The position numbers and the translations under genes are program-made. A DNA stretch of 64,000 nucleotides from Elymus sibiricus (lineage: Eukaryota; Streptophyta; Magnoliopsida; Poales; Poaceae): the NCBI GenBank assembly GCA_039707655.1, contig CM077673.1, positions 4,040,001 to 4,104,000 on the forward strand. The letters are read 5' to 3'. Shown one piece after another: positions 58,340-64,000 of the stretch; positions within the stretch are counted from its first letter, which is position 1; every line of letters starts with the position of its first letter. The notes beneath the pieces were generated by a model. The model saw nothing but the letters and a program-made list of their open reading frames with translations. It did no database searches and was not told the origin of the DNA.

Positions 58340-60341
58340 ATGGTGAAGCTGACAATGATAGCGCGCGTCACTGATGGCCTTCCGCTGGCAGAAGGGCTCG
58401 ATGATGGGCGGGATCAGAAGGACTCTGATTTCTACAAGCAGCAAGCTAAACTTCTTTTCAAGAACTTGTCAAAGGGGCAACATGAAGCCTCACGGATGTC
58501 AATTGAGACCGGATCATACTTTTTCCAGTATCCTATGTTAACCGTGGTCTATTTTCTGTTCGGAAAAGATGCTTGATCCTAGGCATTACATTTAACATTT
58601 ACATGTGATGCCATTATTATGTATTCTGATTAGTAGGTACTGCATGATTTAGCTAGTCATTACATCTGTATCGTTTTGGTGACAGAGGAGTCAGCATTTG
58701 TTTACTAGCCATGAACTACATTTAAACAAGCAGAGATACCTATGTGACTCCTGGTCTTGATATTTTTGGCATACTGGTCATACTGATCTTGGTTTTCGTA
58801 TGCAAAGTCATCTACCTTTAGTAGTTTCCTATTAGAGGCATCTCTGATGTTGTATATATATTTTTAGCTTGTGTTAATCTTTTGCACTTGTTGTGGTACT
58901 TTTTTGTTCCACCTTAATTCAGATATGCAGTTACATCATAGAAGGCCGAGTATGTTATCTAACAATGTGTGACCGTTCTTATCCAAAGAAACTTGCATTC
59001 CAATACTTGGAAGATCTGAAAAATGAATTTGAGAGAGTCAATGGGAGTCAAATTGAAACTGCTGCAAGGCCTTACGCTTTTATTAAATTTGGTATGGTTT
59101 TTAAATCCCGACTTTACTTGCAAGCATCGTTTTCATTCACCCTGTCAAGTTCTACTGGTTGACAACCTATGTTTCTTTCTATTTAGATACATACATACAG
59201 AAGACTAAGAAACTGTATTTGGATACCAGAACCCAGAGGAACATTGCGAAATTGAACGATGAGCTCTATGAGGTGCATCAAATCATGACTCGCAATGTTC
59301 AAGAAGTTCTTGGTGTCGGTGAAAAGCTTGATCGTAAGTCTGGAAATCTCTCTTGTTTCTACTGCTTCATTTTCTTTTGCTGCCATGAGAAACTGGTAGA
59401 TGTTTGTGTCATGCATTAATAATCAGATTTAGCACCGAGGAGTTGTCCTTCCAATTATTTCTATTATTTCCTTAGCTTTACTTTTGGTTTTGCGCACTCA
59501 GTTCTTTTTTTCCCTTGTCATTGCATTCCATTGCATTGTAAGGTTTCACTGTATTGGCAAGTAACTGTTTACCATTCTTCTGTATTTCTATTTTTGCAGA
59601 GGTTAGTGAAATGTCAAGTAGGTTGACATCTGACACGAGAATCTACGCTGATAAGGCAAAGGATCTCAATCGCCAGGTAATCTTTGTGCTCAATGCATAT
59701 GCTGTTATGATATACTCCCTCCGTTCCTAAATATAAGTCTTTTTAGAGGTTCCACTAGTAGACTACATACGGATGTATATAGACTTACTTTAGAGTGTAG
59801 ATTCATTCATTTTGCTTCGTATGTAGTCTCTAGTGGAATCTCTGGAAAGACTTATATTTAGGAACGGAGGGAGTATATACATTTGTTCCATCTTAGGATT
59901 ATCTTTTTTTTCTTTTTCTGGTGGTGTTTGTCGAATATGTTGCCATAATTATCAATTTCGTTGGCATTAGTTTTGCTGTTGACGCATCAAAGAAATATAT
60001 GTTCCATGGACGTTGTAAATTAGAAGGCAAGCATTTGCAATTGCAGTTAAGACTTGTGCCCTTGAGAAATTTAACTGGGGTTTTGCATTTTACATTCAAC
60101 GGTATGCTTTATGGAAGTCTTAAATATTAGCTTGGAAATCCACATTCGTAGTAGTCCCTACTTTGTATCGCCGTCTTGGTCTTTTTTTAATCGCATGATA
60201 TTTGTTTAGTGTTTTGATTTTGACCTTTATGTGGATCATGTTTCATCTGGGTTTCAGGCCTTCATTCGGAAGTATGCTCCCGTTGCCATTGTGATCGGGG
60301 TTGTAATAATACTGTTCTGGGCCAAGAATAAGATATGGTGA
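58340..60341 (+). CDS. SEC22: SEC22-type longin R-SNARE, five coding exons, 218 aa
   Basis: Exons 58340-58527, 58931-59091, 59187-59333, 59600-59676 and 60258-60341 join with GT-AG junctions and consistent phase to 657 nt with TGA at 60339-60341. The protein begins MVKLTMIARVTDGLPLAEGL and has a longin domain (about 1-120, with EGRVCYLTMCD and SYPKKLAFQYLEDL), a SNARE helix (about 133-190, KLNDELYEVHQIMTRNVQEV, SSRLTSDTRIYADKAKDLN) and a C-terminal membrane anchor (about 197-213, VAIVIGVVIILFW) ending KNKIW. SEC22 works in vesicle fusion between ER and Golgi. Length and motifs are those of plant SEC22. The ionic-layer position appears to be Val160 and not Arg. Intron 4 holds a Stowaway MITE. 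No defect is seen. Confidence 0.97.
59715..59873. mobile_element. Stowaway MITE in SEC22 intron 4, 159 bp
   Basis: Ends CTCCCTCCGTTCCTAAATAT and its inverse, flanked by TA duplications (59713-59714 and 59874-59875). This is the Mariner-derived Stowaway type frequent in grass introns. Confidence 0.95.
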
Positions 60342-60696
60342 TTACCAAAAAAGGAAGACGGCCTGTGTTAGAAGGCCGGAGAAAGAAATTCTGGATCAAG
60401 AGATGCTTGGACGACTTGTATCCCGTATCTGCCCGTTCAAGCGAGTACTTTGAAGCTACCTTTACACCTCCTTACAAGCAGCTATTCAAGTGAATTCGTT
60501 GAGTATAGACCATATGGCGGACTTGATTTTGTGAATCCTGGGAACAGTACATACAATACAAGAGCTGTGTAGAGTCGAGTTTTCGATATCGGGATTTATA
60601 TTTTGTTGTGTTGACTCATGTGAGAATTCAGGCTAATGAACTACTCCGTCGCCCCCGCCCTTTACTGCCTACTATGCCATGTTCGACAACGTTATT
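60342..60696 (+). other. SEC22 3' UTR and downstream sequence
   Basis: No further ORF. The 3' UTR probably ends before about 60650; I see no unambiguous poly(A) signal. Confidence 0.5.
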
Positions 60697-60883
60697 GGCC
60701 CTGTTTGGATCTTAGGGTTTGGGTTAGTTGGGGCTCAAATAACCCAAAAGCATCCAAACATGAGGGTTAGAGTAGGGTTAGTTGCTCTAACCCAGCCAAA
60801 AAAAAAAAACTGATGGAGAGGTGCTTATTTGAGTTAGAGTAACTAACCCAAACTATCTCTGACCCTGAGATCCAAACAGGGCC
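60697..60883. mobile_element. Tourist-like MITE, 187 bp
   Basis: Ends GGCCCTGTTTGGAT and ATCCAAACAGGGCC, with longer imperfect complementarity inside (TTTGGGTTAG / CTAACCCAAA). It is flanked by a 3-bp repeat ATT on both sides. Terminal sequence and 3-bp duplication suit the PIF/Harbinger group, though the target is usually TTA/TAA. Confidence 0.75.
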
Positions 60884-61098
60884 ATTGTCTGCAAAAGATA
60901 AAAGGTATGCTTATCTTGTGAAGATTAAGTCAGTCAAATGGTGGGCTCAGCCAGATTCGATTTTTTCCTTGCGATTGCAGGCAACTCGTCGTCTACAAGG
61001 GGGAGGAATGCCCAGCTGCTTTCAGCGAGTGTCTCATAGTACTATATGGGCATACAACAGGAGCTGAAAGATTTTGGCACATGTACAAGACATGATTA

Positions 61099-62584
61099 GA
61101 GCATCTCTAGCAGATCCGGCATAACGCCGACCCGTCAAAACGCGTTTGCATTTCGCGGAAAAACGGCTTTGCGGACCGACGCGGACGGCCGCAGAAGGAG
61201 ACCCCGCAAAACGGACCCGTATAAAAGGATATTCGCGGAATATGCTCTTTTACGGGTCAGCTTTGCGGGGTCTAGTCTGGCACCGCTCCCGTCGGCCCGC
61301 AAATCCGAAATTTGCACCTTACCACACCACAAAAATACAACAATCATCCACACTACAAAATAATTATTCAGAAAAATGAGTTTTACCAGCACAATACAAC
61401 AATCATCCACATTACAAATAATTATTCAAATCACTGAAGCAAACTAAATAATGCAATATAAAACTTGTACCGAATACAAATAACACATGAATTAAATAAA
61501 AATGAATAGAAAAATGAGTTTTGTTACTGTCCAGCCTTTTGCCAATGGTGCTCAAGGAGATCCTCCTGAAGCTGAAAGTGGGTGTTTGCATTTTCAATCT
61601 CCTTGTATGTCTGAAGAAAAGCTCTAATGCGGTTAGGGTCTCAAGCTGGTTTGACACTAAATCCCTTCAAGCCCGCGGCATTTCTTCTTTGAGTAAAATA
61701 CCGATAATTTGCCTCGCAAGCTTGAACAATTTTCACAAAGAGAGATCGACGCATTCGGTACCTTCTCCGGAAGAGGTGCGGTGGATATGTTGGATTCTCC
61801 GCGAAGTAGTCTTGCATCAACATCTCGTTCCCGAGATGGCGATTTCGAGGAATGCAAAGACGACCGACGGTCGATCCTCGCCGCCTCTTTCGGTTCTCGT
61901 CTTCGTGCTCCTTCACGGCAAGGGCCATCACCAACGTCTGCTGCCGATAGTTTGCAAGCAGCGTCTCAACATCCGAGTCGTCTAAATCGGACGAATCGTC
62001 GAGCAAAAACTTCTCGCACGGGCTCAATTCCATCTACATGAACAGAAATCGCACGCCGCGTCAACCAACTATGCATAGCGCTCGGCACAAAGCACAAGCA
62101 AACACTCGCCGGCGGCTCGTGGGCAGGGCGATCCCGGGCGGCTCGAGGGCGGTCGATCCCCGGCGGCGACGGCGACCAGGGGCGGCTCGTCTCGCCGGAT
62201 CCGGGGAGGGGGGGGGGGGGTGCAGCGTATCGGTGGTGGAGGGTGGGGGCGCCCTCGCGGCGCGATTCCGCCTGCAGATTTGGCCGGAATCACTAGCAGC
62301 GGACGGGCGGAACCAATGGCGGGCGGCGGCGGAAGGAGGTGGGAAAAGGGCGCGGGCTGAAATGTCCCTCCCGCCAACGGCTTTCCTGAGATACGGGGCA
62401 CCGTAGGGGCGAGGCGGAAACCTGCGTATTCGCGGGTTGGGGCCGAGATTTTGCCGCGCCCTCAAAATTTTTTACGGGCCGGCCGTGTTTGCGGGGTCTG
62501 TTCGGACGGGATTTTCTGCGCCGACCCGCATTTTGACGGTTATTTTGCGGGTCGGGGCTTTTTACGGGTCTGCTATAGATGCTC
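61099..62584 (-). mobile_element. PIF/Harbinger derivative, ~1.49 kb, with the start of a transposase gene
   Basis: Terminal repeats GAGCATCTCTAGCAGA and TCTGCTATAGATGCTC are flanked by TTA (61096-61098 and 62585-62587), the Harbinger target. The minus strand carries the N-terminal part of a Harbinger-type nuclease gene (61641-62033); the catalytic part is missing, so this is an internal-deletion derivative. A short duplication (ATACAACAATCATCCACA, near 61338 and 61394) lies where the deleted part would be. Sub-terminal sequence is rich in CGGGTC / GACCCG words. Confidence 0.85.
61641..62033 (-). pseudogene. Harbinger-type transposase (nuclease), N-terminal part only
   Basis: The ORF starts MELSPCEKFLLDDSSDLDDS, has a basic patch (ENRKRRRGS), and then the conserved stretch YFAENPTYPPHLFRRRYRMR, LFVKIVQACEANYRYFTQRR and GLKGFS. 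These are typical of grass PIF/Harbinger nuclease proteins ahead of the DDE domain. After GLKGFS four unrelated residues and a stop follow, which marks the deletion. It cannot be an active nuclease. Confidence 0.8.
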
Positions 62585-62653
62585 TTATTACAGGGTGCTG
62601 CTGACTTCCGATTCAGTTCAGTCACTGTATGCGAATGGCATGACAAGCCGCCT

Positions 62654-62682
62654 TTGATTGATTGATTGATTGATTGATTGAT
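62654..62682. repeat. (TTGA)n microsatellite
   Basis: About seven TTGA/GATT units just right of the Harbinger derivative. Confidence 0.95.
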
Positions 62683-62948
62683 GTTCCATGGAACATTCGT
62701 CCCGCCCGTATATTACAGAGAGTAGCTAGTACTCCTACCTAGCTAGCTTTCCGATGTGAAAAAAGAAGAAGAAAGGGGAATGAAATCAGTAGCTATGTAG
62801 GCTGGCAGTCTGCCGATCCGATCGGTCTTGAGCGCAGGACGTCGTCACCCACACCCAGCCTGCAGACGACGAGACGAATCAAGAGGACCATGTTAGATGA
62901 TGCAGTTTACTGTCGGATCAATCGGCCCGATCACGGGAGCTTAATCAC

Positions 62949-63278
62949 CTAGGAGGTGGGATCGGATTCGGCGGGGAGCTGCTGCGGCGGCGGCTGCGGG
63001 TCCTGGTGGTCCTGGAGGAGCGCGCGGGTCTCGTGGATCCGGAAGCGGGCGGCGGCCACCACCCGCTTGAGCCGGCGCCGCTTGCCGTAGTTCTCCTCGA
63101 GGCGGCGCTGCAGCTCGGCGGCGCGCGCCCGGGCCCGCTCCAGCTCCGCCAGCGCCTCGGCGAGCCGCGCCCGCGCCGCCGCCAGCCGCGCGTCCGCCGC
63201 GGCCTCCCTCCGCCGCAGCTCCGCCGCCAGCGCCCACGGCGGCCGGCACGCGCTGCCGGGGCGCCGCCCCTCGCACAT
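62949..63278 (-). CDS. Small Ala/Arg-rich coiled-coil protein, 109 aa, hypothetical
   Basis: From ATG 63278 (MCEGRRPGSACRPPWALAAE) the protein has a long helix with Leu/Ala at heptad spacing and many Arg/Glu (ARLAEALAELERARARAAEL), a basic stretch (NYGKRRRLKRVVAAARFRIH), and a polar Pro/Gln tail. The frame is open upstream to 63431, but I chose 63278 because the part before it is Pro-rich and looks like a 5' UTR. It converges with SEC22. High GC and low complexity mean the frame could be open by chance, though the coil and basic region argue for a real product. No family recognised. Confidence 0.45.
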   Translation of the reverse strand: MCEGRRPGSACRPPWALAAELRRREAAADARLAAARARLAEALAELERARARAAELQRRLEENYGKRRRLKRVVAAARFRIHETRALLQDHQDPQPPPQQLPAESDPTS

Positions 63279-63612
63279 CCCTCCTCCGCGTCGGTCGCCT
63301 CGCGGGGAGGGCAAGTGGGGGCGAGAAGTGGGCTTTGGTTGCGGTGGGTGGGGCGAAGGGAAGGGGAGGGGAGGACTCACTTGCGGGCTGGGCGTGCCTT
63401 GCCTGACACTGGCAGCGACGACGCACGGCACGCACGGACATGAAATCCGTCCCCATTATTGACGGGATTCTTTCCGTTTCCTGCAAACCTCTCTCATGGA
63501 ATCGGCACGGCCGACTGATTATTGGTGATGATCGGTGAACGAACGGTGAAGCATCATCATTCATCATCCCGTCCTCTTCTTCTTGCCTGCAATTAATGGC
63601 TACTGCCTACTA
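63279..63612 (-). other. Upstream region of the coiled-coil ORF
   Basis: Pyrimidine/purine-skewed leader-like sequence (63300-63400), then mixed sequence. No clear TATA box. No other gene seen. Confidence 0.4.
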
Positions 63613-63771
63613 CTCCCTCCGTTCCTAAATATAAGTCTTTTAGAGATTTCAATAAGGGACTATATATGGAGCAAAATGAATGAATCTAAGCTCTAAATTA
63701 TGTCTATATACATCCATATGTAGTTCCTTATTGTAATCTCTAAAAAGACTTATATTTAGGAACGAAGGGAG
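63613..63771. mobile_element. Stowaway MITE, 159 bp
   Basis: Ends CTCCCTCCGTTCCTAAATAT and its inverse (one change near the right end), flanked by TA. It has the same length as the copy in SEC22 intron 4, with a partly different centre. Confidence 0.95.
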
Positions 63772-63773
63772 TA

Positions 63774-64000
63774 CATATAATCTCGAGATCAGGCAACTTG
63801 ACCACTAATGGAACTGGTCTTTTCCTTTTTTTTTTGAGATGGGAAAACCCTGTAACACTGTTCAAATGCGACAACCATTGCAGGTACAACGCCTATGATC
63901 AAAGAACCAAAGAAGTAGACAAAGCAACTGCTAAAACTAAAAGTTGAATGAAATCTCTTAGATACACATTCTCCGTGGTAGTAATTTTTGAAACACGAAA
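63774..64000. other. No gene seen
   Basis: AT-rich right edge of the window. A T-run at 63822-63835 followed by GAGATGGGAAAACCC may be the start of another repeat. Confidence 0.3.

Noticed and set aside
1..64000. CRISPR arrays, operons, bacterial regulatory sites, rRNA or tRNA genes
   Set aside because: The sequence is plant nuclear DNA; I saw no spaced direct-repeat array and no convincing tRNA or rRNA. The only tRNA-related sequence is the retrotransposon primer-binding site.

Overview
The window looks like nuclear DNA of a Triticeae grass (wheat / Aegilops / rye group). Three things point there: a satellite of about 118 bp related to the rye 120-bp (pSc119.2) family, several nested LTR retrotransposons of Triticeae type, and grass MITEs (Stowaway, Tourist, Harbinger) around a few plant genes. 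Identifications are from reading and memory only; no database was searched.

Layout. (1) 1-6529: about 55 copies of a satellite monomer, partly in dimers and in a longer unit of about 2.71 kb. (2) 6530-16605: a non-autonomous LTR retrotransposon of LARD type on the minus strand, with LTRs of about 4.3 kb, a primer-binding site, a polypurine tract and two paralogous ORFs in place of gag-pol. (3) 16606-22135: the right part of an LTR element with a 'Transposase_32'-like ORF broken by one stop codon. (4) 22136-23596: the 3' end of a Gypsy-like element with an antisense 'Transposase_28'-like ORF. (5) 23597-29194: the 3' end of a chromovirus (integrase, chromodomain, LTR of about 4.1 kb). Elements 3-5 are nested, but only their right halves remain, so 16605/16606 looks like a deletion or rearrangement point.

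(6) 29195-53200: an accessory region of gene remnants and Helitron-type ends: an RPA70-like fragment, the 5' half of a VPS37 (ESCRT-I) gene on the minus strand, an unrecognised spliced gene on the minus strand (about 36.2-37.4 kb), and a broken Pumilio-like gene. (7) 54657-55364: a short Mutator-like element with a 9-bp target duplication.

(8) 55861-60341: the one clearly intact gene, SEC22 (ER-Golgi SNARE, five coding exons, 218 aa). Its 5' region lies in one arm of an inverted duplication with arms of about 1 kb and a 52-bp spacer. (9) 60342-64000: MITEs, a Harbinger derivative carrying the start of its transposase gene, and a small coiled-coil ORF on the minus strand.

Apart from SEC22, and perhaps the coiled-coil ORF, the genes are transposon genes or decayed fragments. 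The observations most worth following are the palindromic SEC22 promoter, the paired dsRBD-like ORFs of the LARD, and the repeated TCGGTGnnACCGA motif before two TATA boxes in element 3.
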